Shown here in pieces: positions 15,426 through 23,731 of a stretch of DNA of 64,000 bases (positions are counted from its first letter, which is position 1; each line of letters starts with the position of its first letter). The DNA comes from an uncultured Poribacteria bacterium. Its GTDB lineage: Bacteria > Poribacteria > WGA-4E > WGA-3G. The notes under the pieces are model-generated. The model ran no database searches. It was not told where the DNA came from and saw only the letters and a program-made list of their open reading frames with translations. Both the position numbers and the translations under genes were made by a program. The stretch covers positions 1,612,001 through 1,676,000 of the forward strand of contig OX638352.1 in NCBI GenBank assembly GCA_951813545.1, given 5' to 3'.

Positions 15426-17720
15426 ATGCAACGCTGGCGAGTCTACCTTCAGCAATTCATGCCGGACATGCGCGTTGTTAAATCCCCTGCCCTCAAGTCC
15501 TACGTTGGACTTATCACATTTTCTGCCGTCTCCCTTGCAATTGCCTTAGGCATAACCCTCAGTAAAATCCTCGTTTTTGAATATCACTCAAATTCCGGTG
15601 TTGTCGGATGGCTCAGTGCTAACGAGTATCCGAAACAACAGGAATACTTCTTCTATCTGCTGGCACTCCTCGGCATTCCAATAGCGATATGTTTATACTG
15701 GTTCGGATGGTGCGTGTTTTCACGTTGGTGTGCTGAACGAACCGAACAACCGATACAGCGTGTACTGAAAGCAAACGCATTGGCATCAATTCCGTTGTGG
15801 CTCTGTTGGTTACAGGTTTACCACATTGATCAGAGCGTGCTAATAGGCTTACTGCTACCGATCGGTTTATCCATCCTGCTCAAATTGGTACTGCTCTACC
15901 TACGGTACTTCCCTACGCTGTGGAATTTAGAGGCTTCTGATGACACAGGCGAGGTTAAAAACCTCGCCAGCGAAAAAGAGGGGAACCTCGCCAGTGAAAC
16001 GGATGGTGTCTCCGCTCCTGTCAGCTATAGAACCACAAAGATTTGGCGTGGTGGACTTGAATACATTATCCTTCCGATTTTCATCTATCTCCTTATCTAT
16101 TCTGCGAGTATTCACGGCAATATAGACTTATTCCACGAGGGTGAGCGACTCGCGCCTCTCAATGAAATGCTACGCGGCGGGGTGCCGTTCCGAGATATCT
16201 ATATCCAGCATGGACTCTTCCAAAACGCTTACTTGGCGTGGGTTGGTAGCCAATTCTTTGAACCGACCTTATTCGGTCTGCGTTCAATGGAAGACCTATT
16301 AGACCCACTCGGCTATGTTGCACTTTATGTGCTCGGTTTGCAAGTATTCCGAAGTAGATTCTTGACTGCCTTAATTTGTGTGCTTATCGCTTCTGGAACT
16401 CAGTTCTGGGTATCCCCACGGCACAGTCTCGGTTTAATTAGTTTCGCCTTCGTAGCGAATTCTCTTACGCACTTCCGAGGGACCCGCACGAACAAGGTCC
16501 CTACATTTGTATGGAAATTGCTCCTCGCCGGACTCTTCACGAGTTTGGCATTCTGGTATAGCACTGAAGTTGGACTTTATACGCTGGGTGCCATCGGATT
16601 GTTTTTGGTTATATATGTGTTACAAGGCGGCTATGGAACAGAGAGCAGAGGAGGGCGAGGTTACAAACCTCGCCAGCAAGTGGTAAGGGGGACAGAATAC
16701 CTGCTACCCTTAATCAGTTATAGTTGCGGCGTGTTGGTAGGTTTTCTCTCGGTAGGCATCTACTTCCTGTCTCACGGTGCCTTGGATGATGTAATTTGGA
16801 ATTCTTATATCCAGTGTCGCTATCAACTCGCAACATGGGGACTCGCTTTTCCATCTCTATCAGGAACGCTCGCGCTACTGCCAACAGAGGGGTGGCATGC
16901 TTTCATCTTCAGCGAAGGGTTTCGCTGGTATCTACCGATCTGTATCTTTCTGATTGTCGCGACCTACTTGACCTACCGGGGACTATCTGGCACGCATTCA
17001 GCCAACACGATGAAACTTCTTCTCTTACTCCTCGGCGGCATCGCATTTTTCCGGACGGCACTGGGACGTTCAGATGGTGGCCACCTAATTTTCGGTGCGA
17101 CCTTTTTATGGCTGCTCTGCCTGTTTCCACTGGAAGGTGGTATTTTCAGGATGTTTCGTGCTTTAAAAGGCGAGAGACGTTGGCACAATGCATTGAAGGC
17201 AGCATGGGTGCTCGTTCCGACACTCATATTTTGCTGGTATGTTGGAGAGGTACATCATCCGTTGGCGGGTTTCAGTGGGAAATGGCAACGGTTGCGTCAG
17301 AATCCGTTCAAACAAAACGTTGTGTCAGAGGAGTTGGCACGCGCGGGCGCGGTGGACATCCCAGACGACCAAGTTGAACGGATTCAAAAGGTCGTCGCTT
17401 ATATTCAAGAAAATACGGCGGAGAACGAAAAGATTTTCGATTTTACGAGTCAGGGTGCCTACTATTTCTTTGCAAATCGACCTGGAGTCTCCCGATTCCA
17501 TCAAGTCTCATACGCATCGACACCTTCAATGCAGCAAGAGGTTGTTGAGGCTCTTGAACGAGACAAAACGCGTTTGGTGATCTTTAAAACGGGGGGTTGG
17601 TTTGATGCCGTTGATGGTATCCGTGTTGAGGAGCGACACGCATTGATTGCGGCATATCTACAAGAAAACTACGAACCTGCGATAAACATCAACGGCACAG
17701 AGATTCTGATGCGGAAGTAA
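15426..17720 (+). CDS. Polytopic membrane protein, possible GT-C-type glycosyltransferase
   Basis: The protein has 764 residues from ATG 15426, with GAGG upstream; a longer frame from 15402 is possible. More than ten hydrophobic segments are visible, plus a soluble C-terminal domain of about 130 residues. After a central helix comes a conserved-looking loop, NIDLFHEGERLAPLNEMLRGGVPFRDIY, whose acidic residues in the first large loop resemble GT-C/PMT-type glycosyltransferases. Two hydrophilic loops (residues about 172-195 and 408-425) are encoded by GCGAGGTT palindromic repeats inserted in frame. It is not clearly part of the sulfur operon. The function is tentative. Confidence 0.5.
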   Translation: MQRWRVYLQQFMPDMRVVKSPALKSYVGLITFSAVSLAIALGITLSKILVFEYHSNSGVVGWLSANEYPKQQEYFFYLLALLGIPIAICLYWFGWCVFSRWCAERTEQPIQRVLKANALASIPLWLCWLQVYHIDQSVLIGLLLPIGLSILLKLVLLYLRYFPTLWNLEASDDTGEVKNLASEKEGNLASETDGVSAPVSYRTTKIWRGGLEYIILPIFIYLLIYSASIHGNIDLFHEGERLAPLNEMLRGGVPFRDIYIQHGLFQNAYLAWVGSQFFEPTLFGLRSMEDLLDPLGYVALYVLGLQVFRSRFLTALICVLIASGTQFWVSPRHSLGLISFAFVANSLTHFRGTRTNKVPTFVWKLLLAGLFTSLAFWYSTEVGLYTLGAIGLFLVIYVLQGGYGTESRGGRGYKPRQQVVRGTEYLLPLISYSCGVLVGFLSVGIYFLSHGALDDVIWNSYIQCRYQLATWGLAFPSLSGTLALLPTEGWHAFIFSEGFRWYLPICIFLIVATYLTYRGLSGTHSANTMKLLLLLLGGIAFFRTALGRSDGGHLIFGATFLWLLCLFPLEGGIFRMFRALKGERRWHNALKAAWVLVPTLIFCWYVGEVHHPLAGFSGKWQRLRQNPFKQNVVSEELARAGAVDIPDDQVERIQKVVAYIQENTAENEKIFDFTSQGAYYFFANRPGVSRFHQVSYASTPSMQQEVVEALERDKTRLVIFKTGGWFDAVDGIRVEERHALIAAYLQENYEPAININGTEILMRK
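15948..15992 (+). repeat. GCGAGGTT palindromic repeat inside a reading frame, copy 1
   Basis: GGCGAGGTT, AAA, AACCTCGCC is a perfect 9-bp-arm palindrome at 15948-15968, followed by a further GGAACCTCGCC at 15982-15992. It is translated in frame as GEVKNLASEKEGNLASE. Confidence 0.75.
16654..16674 (+). repeat. GCGAGGTT palindromic repeat inside a reading frame, copy 2
   Basis: GGCGAGGTT, ACA, AACCTCGCC has the same arms as the copy at 15948 and is translated in frame as GRGYKPR. A third copy, with a GAGG centre, is intergenic at 26850-26871. Confidence 0.75.
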
Positions 17721-17759
17721 ACGATTGAGCCGAGGGTTTACTGGTACGGATCCAATATT

Positions 17760-18128
17760 TCATTGACGAATTCGGATTCGATGGACTTCCACCAAAAAGA
17801 GCTTACCCTTATAGTGCTCCACATCAGGGTTATCTGAAAGATAATCTTTCAAGCGTGATATAACCTGTGGTAGAACTTCAGGATGGTTTCTCACCTGGAG
17901 TGCAACGATGCCCTGATAGTTAGCCGGTGGATAGTTGAATATGTGGGCAAAATCACCGTTCATGGAGATAAGAATTGCTCTTAACTCTTGCGCCTTTGCA
18001 ATGACGACCATATCAGGTGATTCAATCGGCAGATGATCTCTGAGATACCAGATTTCATATCCAACATCACGAAGGGTCTCAATAACAACAGAAGGAACAC
18101 ATTGATCAGCCAAAAACCGCAATCCCAT
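17760..18128 (-). CDS. DUF5615 PIN-like toxin
   Basis: The protein has 122 residues. FLADQCVPSVVIETLRDVGYEI and DMVVIAKAQELRAILISMNGDFAHI carry the spaced acidic residues of PIN-like nucleases of the DUF5615 family (Asp8, Asp39, Asp58). Such proteins are presumed RNases of type II toxin-antitoxin systems paired with DUF433 antitoxins. The start codon overlaps the antitoxin stop as TAATG, so translation is coupled. It is convergent with the membrane protein gene. Confidence 0.8.
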   Translation of the reverse strand: MGLRFLADQCVPSVVIETLRDVGYEIWYLRDHLPIESPDMVVIAKAQELRAILISMNGDFAHIFNYPPANYQGIVALQVRNHPEVLPQVISRLKDYLSDNPDVEHYKGKLFLVEVHRIRIRQ

Positions 18129-18352
18129 TAAGCGACTTCCTCAAATTCCGCTAATTCACGGGCATAATCAAGACAGGCTTGAATCTGTACTGTTTTGAGA
18201 TCAGGAAATTCAGCGATGATTTCATCTGTGGTATAACCCGCTGCCAAATAGCCAAGGAGAAGGCTTACAGGAATCCTTGTTCCTTTAATACGCGGTTTAC
18301 CGCGTAATGTATCCGGTGTGCTAACAATGTGGTCTCTCCAATGAATCGGCAT
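18128..18352 (-). CDS. DUF433 antitoxin
   Basis: The protein has 74 residues from ATG 18352, with GGGAGG upstream. It matches DUF433 (VapB45-like): IVSTPDTLRGKPRIKGTRIPVSLLLGYLAAGYTTDEIIAEFPDL, a winged-helix DNA-binding fold. It neutralises and probably represses the downstream DUF5615 toxin, with which it overlaps by one base. The pair is complete and appears functional. Confidence 0.82.
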   Translation of the reverse strand: MPIHWRDHIVSTPDTLRGKPRIKGTRIPVSLLLGYLAAGYTTDEIIAEFPDLKTVQIQACLDYARELAEFEEVA

Positions 18353-18423
18353 GTATATTCCTCCCAAATAGAGAAATTATCTTATTTATTCGATAGCGTA
18401 ACCGACTTTTTGATAACTGATAA

Positions 18424-19488
18424 CTATCCTTGCTGTTCGATAAAGATTTGGTAGATGTCCTCAAAGAGCCTGACATCCGTGAGTGTATCTTCGGCTGAAG
18501 ATCTGAAGGGTTCATCGTTGCGGACATTCGCGACAAAGTATTCCGCCTCTCTGTGATATGCCCACGTCCAACTCGGTCTCGGAATCGGGCGTGTGATTTC
18601 CTGATCTTCCCCAGCGCGGTAAATTTCAACTTCTGCGGGTGTGTTCTTTAGGAGCAACGGCGGTGCCCACGTGTGAACCCAGCCATTCTCAAAATAGATT
18701 TGGCTATGCTCGTCCCAGCGGTAGTGCGAAACATGTCCGGTCTCCAGCGTCACACGGATGCCGTCCATATCGAAGATAACAATACCGGAATATCCGTTCG
18801 CATCTAAATCGACGACTCTGACCCTGACGTTGTCCCCAGCGTCAAGGAACCAACGCATCAGATTGATATTGTGCGTATACTGCTGGAGGTATCCCAAATA
18901 GGAACCGCGCCACTGCTCTGGTATCCATTCTGGCGTTTTGACAGGTGCACTCGGCTTTGCTTCTGCTGTCCCGTCCATGTGGGTATCGAGATTGCACACC
19001 CAATCTCCGCCGAAGCCGTGATTTCTGGCATACGTCAAGCGTCCGAGTTCGCCGGTTTCTCGGAATTGCGCTACTCTCGCCTTGACAATCTCGTTTCCAG
19101 CATCGTAGCGTTTCATGTAGCCGACCATCAACTTTTTTCCAGACTTCTGTGATGCGGCTACAATCGCTTCGGCTTGTTCAGTGGAGACCGCCATCGGTTT
19201 CTCCATGAAGACGTGTTTGCCTGCTAAAAGGAGATCCTTCGCGATTTCGCCTTGTAATGCGAAGTCGGCGGATACGGCTACTGCTTCAATATCGGCGTTC
19301 TGTGCAAGTTGTTCATGGTCGCGGTAAAGGTGTGGGACACCGAAACGATTTTGGACTTTTTGACCGAGTTCGGAACGCACTTCTGCGAGCCCGATGAGTT
19401 CACAGTCAGGAATGCTTGTAAAATTCGGGAGGTGGACTTTTTGTGCCATGAATCCACAGCCGATATAACCAAGTCGAACTTTTTCCAT
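18424..19488 (-). CDS. Gfo/Idh/MocA-family oxidoreductase
   Basis: The protein has 354 residues. The Rossmann motif is GYIGCGFMAQKVHL, the family motif is HVFMEKPMA, and the C-terminal domain contains QQYTHNINLMRWFLD and DGIRVTLETGHVSHYRWDEH. The substrate is probably a sugar or cyclitol. ATG 19488 follows directly after the AAGGAAAATTAAAAGA block of the tandem leader array 19489-19980. Confidence 0.9.
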   Translation of the reverse strand: MEKVRLGYIGCGFMAQKVHLPNFTSIPDCELIGLAEVRSELGQKVQNRFGVPHLYRDHEQLAQNADIEAVAVSADFALQGEIAKDLLLAGKHVFMEKPMAVSTEQAEAIVAASQKSGKKLMVGYMKRYDAGNEIVKARVAQFRETGELGRLTYARNHGFGGDWVCNLDTHMDGTAEAKPSAPVKTPEWIPEQWRGSYLGYLQQYTHNINLMRWFLDAGDNVRVRVVDLDANGYSGIVIFDMDGIRVTLETGHVSHYRWDEHSQIYFENGWVHTWAPPLLLKNTPAEVEIYRAGEDQEITRPIPRPSWTWAYHREAEYFVANVRNDEPFRSSAEDTLTDVRLFEDIYQIFIEQQG

Positions 19489-19980
19489 TCTTTTAATTTT
19501 CCTTGCGGTTCGGTCAGGTGAGTTGTGTCAAGAACCCACCTTTCCGTATATCCAGCCCGGCGCGTTGCTTGGGCTTTCGCGCTTTGGTAAAGGATAGATA
19601 ACCGATTCTCTAATTTTCCTTGCGGTTCGGTCAGGTGAGTTGTGTCAAGAACCCACCTTTCCGTATATCCAGCCCGGCGCGTTGCTTGGGCTTTCGCGCT
19701 TTGGTAAAGGATAGATAACCGATTCTCTAATTTTCCTTGCGGTTCGGTCAGGTGAGTTGTGTCAAGAACCCACCTTTCCGTATATCCAGCCCGGCGCGTT
19801 GCTTGGGCTTACGCGCTTTGGTAAAAACCAATAACCGATTCTCTAACTTTCCTTGCGGTTCGGTCAGGTGAGTTGTGTCAAGAACCCACCTTTCCGTATA
19901 TCCAGCCCGGCGCGTTGCTTGGGCTTACGCGCTTTGGTAAAAAACCAATAACCGATTCTCTAACTTTCCTTGCGGTTCGG
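19489..19980 (-). repeat. Leader element L3: tandem array of four ~117-bp units plus a partial fifth
   Basis: Units start at 19494, 19611, 19728, 19844 and 19961, giving periods of 117, 117, 116 and 117 bases; the fifth is only its first 20 bases. On the minus strand each unit contains AGCCC-12 bases-GGGCT, GGATATACGG, CTCACCTGACC and AACCGCAAGGAAA. In these units GCGCG before the hairpin could pair with CGCGC in its loop, making a potential pseudoknot. The last unit abuts the Gfo/Idh/MocA start codon. Confidence 0.8.
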
Positions 19981-19987
19981 ATGTGCG

Positions 19988-20434
19988 TTAAGACAAGTCA
20001 CGTGATTCTATCTGTTCAACAGCGGTCTTAGCCCCCTCCCGTACGAGTGGAGAAGCATCGTCTTGGGCGAGCTGTTTCAGTTTGCTGAGGCAGAGGCTGG
20101 CTTCCAATTTACCGAGAGCAACTGCGACAAAGTAACGTACATCGGCATCTTCGTCGTCCAACGCTTCCAGCAGTGCACTTGTATCCGTTGAGGTGGCGAG
20201 GTGCCGATCTGCATCGCCGATATTAATCAACGCTTGCGCCGCGATTCGCCGTGAATGTATATCTCCGTGCCGGAGAGAGGTGAGCAATTCGTCGTTACCT
20301 TTGGGAATAACCGAAAGGTTATCCCAATCACAATCCAAGCAGAACCATGAATTCCCATCCAACTGTCGGAGATTGTCATTCCCGCACGAAGGGCATCCCT
20401 CAAATTCCTGTTGCTGACTCATGATTTCGTCCAT
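19988..20434 (-). CDS. Zinc-ribbon plus HEAT-repeat protein
   Basis: The protein has 148 residues. Residues 12-40 form a zinc ribbon (CPSCGNDNL...WFCLDCDWD). Residues 48-145 form about three HEAT-like helical pairs: LLTSLRHGDIHSRRIAAQALINIG, LLEALDDEDADVRYFVAVALGKL and LAQDDASPLVREGAKTAVEQI. HEAT repeats mediate protein or tetrapyrrole binding; no catalytic site is visible. A start at the second Met (20422) is also possible. Leader element L4 ends upstream, and a short out-of-frame ATG frame overlaps the start. Confidence 0.7.
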   Translation of the reverse strand: MDEIMSQQQEFEGCPSCGNDNLRQLDGNSWFCLDCDWDNLSVIPKGNDELLTSLRHGDIHSRRIAAQALINIGDADRHLATSTDTSALLEALDDEDADVRYFVAVALGKLEASLCLSKLKQLAQDDASPLVREGAKTAVEQIESRDLS

Positions 20435-20470
20435 TGTCCTTGGTTACGGCACACTCCATGTGCCTCATAC

Positions 20471-20561
20471 GTTTTACTTTACCTTGCGATTCGTTGAGAT
20501 TGGCTTAGTCAAAACACTCTTTTTCCGTATATCCAGCCCGGCCTGATAGTTGAGCTTGCGA
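20471..20561 (-). promoter_or_regulatory. Conserved leader element L4
   Basis: The minus strand contains AAGCTC-12 bases-GGGCTGGATATACGG and AATCGCAAGGTAAAGTA, a variant of the L3 unit, 37 bases before the HEAT gene start. An ATG directly follows the element, out of frame, as a 22-codon upstream frame overlapping the HEAT start. Confidence 0.55.
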
Positions 20562-20612
20562 TTTTTGGTCGATGGCGATAAATTATGCTTTAGTGGAAGA
20601 ATGTCGTCAAAG

Positions 20613-20993
20613 TCATTCACCAGACACAGGGTTTCCTTCTAACTCCGGTAACTCGCGCCAGATCTCAGGGCCCTCCGGTTTGAAATTAATCGTGGCGATG
20701 AACTGCATGCCGTGATAGAAGTTGATCTTGAATTTGCCGCCCCCGAAATTTTGCCTAAGATACACCAATGGGGCTTCAATCAAGGGACCCATTTCGTCCG
20801 CATGATAGAACGCGAGCGGCTTAAATCGCACCGTATTGCCGACCGGTTCCTGCACGAGGAGCTGCGCCGATGTCGCAGGGAAAAGCACTTGAAATGCTTC
20901 CCAAAGGTCAGCGACGGTGGGATTCGAGTTCCCGATGCGTTTTTTGAAATCGTTCTCAAGATACTCAGAGAACGTGTTGAAAACCCAGTCCAT
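20613..20993 (-). CDS. Hypothetical protein
   Basis: The protein has 126 residues, is soluble, and shows no signal peptide or membrane segment. It begins MDWVFNTFSEYLENDFKKRIG and contains an alternating-strand region (GGGKFKINFYHGMQFIATINF). I recognise no family. It lies upstream of the HEAT gene in the same direction. Heptad repeats follow its start on the upstream side. Confidence 0.55.
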   Translation of the reverse strand: MDWVFNTFSEYLENDFKKRIGNSNPTVADLWEAFQVLFPATSAQLLVQEPVGNTVRFKPLAFYHADEMGPLIEAPLVYLRQNFGGGKFKINFYHGMQFIATINFKPEGPEIWRELPELEGNPVSGE

Positions 20994-21084
20994 AGTAAGT
21001 AGTTTTCAGTTATCAGTCATCAGTTGTCAGTTACCGTTATCTACTAACCGATAACTGACAATTATTACACTGGAACCTTTAACA

Positions 21085-21546
21085 CTGTTCCGTCAAATCC
21101 CTATGTTTTAACTTGTGGGATGTAGACGGCGAAACCATTGTGTGAAAAATAAACTTGACAATCGCCTAAAAATATGGTATTCTACATGTAACTTGCTGGA
21201 TAGGAATGCAACCTCTATCAATCTCTGATAGAGTCCTATCCTTACCAGTTGCATGGTATTTGGCGAGTTGCAAGTGAGACCTTGTAAAACATCATTAGGT
21301 GCCGTTCATATAAATCGCTGGCGGAGTAATGACCCCGCGTCTTGTATCGGCACCCATAAATCATTTTGCAGGCTGGGGTGCCCAGGACAAGAATGCCTGA
21401 TAAAGCTGTCCGATCACAACTTCGTGAGTGCGGCGGAGACGGAATAATAGCCTGCTGGTGGAGCGACAATAAGACGGTGGACCCATTGGGAAAACCGCAG
21501 TCGCTATGAAGCCGAAGCCCCTGCCTTTAGGTAATGGGTGGCATCA
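21085..21546 (+). mobile_element. tnpB-less type-B element: promoter plus omega-RNA-like scaffold
   Basis: The left part matches B-type left ends (TTTTAACTTGTGGGATGTAG, then TTGACA at 21155-21160, 17 bases, TATTCT at 21178-21183). The right part, from about 21447, matches B-type right ends (GCTGGTGGAGCGACAATAAG, AAAACCGCAGTCGCTATGA, then a hairpin and GGGTGGCATCAC). In between lie nested stems: GGATAGGA/TCCTATCC enclosing CTCTATCA/TGATAGAG, and GGTGCCG at 21298-21304 with CGGCACC at 21348-21354. No reading frame resembling TnpB exists. It looks like a compact transcribed guide-RNA or MITE-type derivative. Confidence 0.65.
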
Positions 21547-21601
21547 CGAAGTCCTTCCAATCAAAATTGGGCAGAGGAAACTCCTCTGTGGCTTTGCATT
21601 G

Positions 21602-22015
21602 TCAAAAAGTTGCTGCTTTCTCGAAGAACTCAATATCTACACGTTCAACACCGGCTTGCCGGGCATTGTCAGCGACGCGCTGAACAACCATCTCGCGAAC
21701 AAACGGGATCGGTATCCGCTTGACCCGGTGCTCGACTTCCTCTGTACACGGTACTGCGGTGTTGTCAAGGTACGGACCGTCCTGAAGGGCGACTTCATCG
21801 GGATGATCGCATGTCTCTGGCACTAACTGCTGTAAACGCATTGAGACGTAATCGGTTACCCACTGTTTAAGTCCGTCTGCCTTTCCTGTATCAACTTGAC
21901 CGACATCAGAACGTTGTTCCAACTTCTCGTTGATACTAACGAGTAGATTTTCCACACGTGTCAGGCGTTCCTCTACATCTGTAAGCCGTTCGTCTGCGTT
22001 ATTTTGTTCGCTCAT
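21602..22015 (-). CDS. Coiled-coil protein with PCP_red-like C-terminal domain
   Basis: The protein has 137 residues. Residues 1-35 are a heptad-like coiled coil (LTDVEERLTRVENLLVSINEKLEQ). Residues 95-137 (HRVKRIPIPFVREMVVQRVADNARQ...) resemble the PCP_red domain found at the C-terminus of light-independent protochlorophyllide reductase subunits and some radical SAM enzymes. The radical SAM protein at 23732-25036 has the same type of domain. The ribosome-binding site is GGAGAA. Its role is unknown. Confidence 0.6.
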   Translation of the reverse strand: MSEQNNADERLTDVEERLTRVENLLVSINEKLEQRSDVGQVDTGKADGLKQWVTDYVSMRLQQLVPETCDHPDEVALQDGPYLDNTAVPCTEEVEHRVKRIPIPFVREMVVQRVADNARQAGVERVDIEFFEKAATF

Positions 22016-22178
22016 TTTTTCTCCTTTTTTAATTTAACGTGAGTTCCGTAATAAAAATGTAAATGTATCCTTAGAGATAGCGAAACCCAACAACCCAACT
22101 AATCCTGAAAATCCTAAAATCCTGCGAATCCTGATTCAGACAACTGAAAACTGACGACTGATGGCTGATAACCATTCC

Positions 22179-22898
22179 CTAAATGATCCAATATTTCCAG
22201 AGGTCATCCGGAATCTCGTATTTAATCTCTTCCCGTTTTTTATGGGAATAGCGTGCAAAAATACCAAAACGGGGAATGTCTCTTATATTCGCTGAACCGG
22301 TATGGCAGAGAAACGCGTGCCACAGCACAACGTCACCCGCAGCACCTATAAATTCACGGGGTCCCTCCGGCGATAAATCCGAAAGCACATGCCATCCCCA
22401 ATCCTCAATATCGTAGAAACTACCGTCGATCTGCTCTGGATATTGGCGGAAGTATTTGTGCGTTGACTGGTGGCTTCGGGGCCAAAAAACGAACGCACCA
22501 CCGCCGGGTTCGACATCATAAAGATAGGTCGTCGCGCCGAGCATAAAAGGACTCCAGCCGCCGGGACCGTAAGCATCAATGTGTCCGCTACCGGGCATCG
22601 CCCATTCTTCTTCAGGATTGGGCCATTTGACGAGTGGTGAACCGCCACCACCGGTAAATTGCCCACCACCGAGTTGCTCGGTAATCTCCTGCATCGCAGG
22701 TAGCTGCCCAAACAGCGGCGAGAAACTGAAGTTTTGCACCACATAGTCGTTGGGCCACGTCTCCCGTGTTTCTAAACTGGAATCAAAATGCTTCCAGATC
22801 TGTTCCCGCCATCCGTCAATTATCTCCGAATCAATAAAATTTTCAAGGACAAGGTATCCGTGTTCCTGAAAAAATGCAATTTGTTCTGTTGTAAGCAT
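22179..22898 (-). CDS. Phytanoyl-CoA dioxygenase-family protein, paralog 2
   Basis: The protein has 239 residues from ATG 22898, with GAGGGG upstream. It has the Fe-binding HID in GSGHIDAYGPGG and a distal His in LWHAFLCHTGSANIRD, with the final Arg in FGIFARYSHKK binding 2-oxoglutarate. It is about 80% identical to the neighbour at 22937-23662, from which it arose by tandem duplication. Substrate is unknown. Confidence 0.85.
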   Translation of the reverse strand: MLTTEQIAFFQEHGYLVLENFIDSEIIDGWREQIWKHFDSSLETRETWPNDYVVQNFSFSPLFGQLPAMQEITEQLGGGQFTGGGGSPLVKWPNPEEEWAMPGSGHIDAYGPGGWSPFMLGATTYLYDVEPGGGAFVFWPRSHQSTHKYFRQYPEQIDGSFYDIEDWGWHVLSDLSPEGPREFIGAAGDVVLWHAFLCHTGSANIRDIPRFGIFARYSHKKREEIKYEIPDDLWKYWII

Positions 22899-22936
22899 CT
22901 GGGTCCCCTCTATCAGTAAACGGGTGTTAACATTTC

Positions 22937-23662
22937 TTAAATTGCCCAATATTTCCAGAGATCTTCTGGGATTTCGTATTTAATCTCTTCATGCTGTTTG
23001 TGAGCATAGCGAGCGAAGAGACCAAAACGAGGAACATCTCTCACATTTTCCGATCCGGTGTGGCAGAGAAACGCGTGCCACAGCACAACGTCACCCGCAG
23101 CACCTATAAACTCGCGAGGTCCCTCTGGAGATAAATCCGAAAGTACGTGCCAGTCCCAACCCTCGATATCGTAGAAACTGCCGTCGATCTGCTCCGGATA
23201 TTGGAGGAAGTACTTATGTGTTGACTGGTGACTTCGGGGCCAAAATATGAAAGCACCACCTTTAGGTTCAGCATCATAAAGGTAGGTTGTTGCTCCTATC
23301 ATAAAAGGACTCCAGCCAGCAACGGCACCATACGCGTCAATGTGTCCTTCCTTGGGCATTGCCCACGCTTCTTCCAGATTGGGCCATTTGATAATTGGTG
23401 AGCCGCCACCGCCTGTAAAAAATTGTCCGCCCCCAAGCTGCTCAGTAACCTCTTGCATCACAGGTAGATGTCCAAATAACGGCGAGAAGGTGAAGCCCTG
23501 AATCTCATAGTCGTTGGGCCACGTCTCCGGCGTTTCAAAACTGGAACCAAAATGCTCCCATACCTGTGTTCGCCACTCGTCGATTATCTCCGAATCAATG
23601 AGGTTTTTAAGAATCAGGTATCCGTGTTCCTGAAAAAATGTTATCTGTTCTGTTGTCAGCAT
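22937..23662 (-). CDS. Phytanoyl-CoA dioxygenase-family protein, paralog 1
   Basis: The protein has 241 residues from ATG 23662, with GAGGAATT upstream. Triad residues are in EGHIDAYGA and LWHAFLCHTGSENVRD. The gap to the paralog start at 22898 is 38 bases, so the two are probably co-transcribed. Compared with its paralog it has small insertions (GQFFTGGGG, AVAGWSP), suggesting different substrates or drift. Confidence 0.85.
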   Translation of the reverse strand: MLTTEQITFFQEHGYLILKNLIDSEIIDEWRTQVWEHFGSSFETPETWPNDYEIQGFTFSPLFGHLPVMQEVTEQLGGGQFFTGGGGSPIIKWPNLEEAWAMPKEGHIDAYGAVAGWSPFMIGATTYLYDAEPKGGAFIFWPRSHQSTHKYFLQYPEQIDGSFYDIEGWDWHVLSDLSPEGPREFIGAAGDVVLWHAFLCHTGSENVRDVPRFGLFARYAHKQHEEIKYEIPEDLWKYWAI

Positions 23663-23699
23663 ACGAATTCCTCTACCGTTTAGGGGACAACGGCTCACA

Positions 23700-23718
23700 G
23701 GGCGAGGTCACCTCGCCC
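23700..23718. repeat. GCGAGG palindromic repeat
   Basis: GGGCGAGGT, C, ACCTCGCCC forms a perfect palindrome between the radical SAM stop and the PhyH start. It is a shorter copy of the 27-base repeats. Confidence 0.7.
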
Positions 23719-23731
23719 CTACGACCTTGCA

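Noticed and set aside
16796..17377. 193-codon frame within the polytopic membrane-protein gene
   Set aside because: It is in another frame of a continuous, strongly hydrophobic coding sequence and has no start signal or domain.
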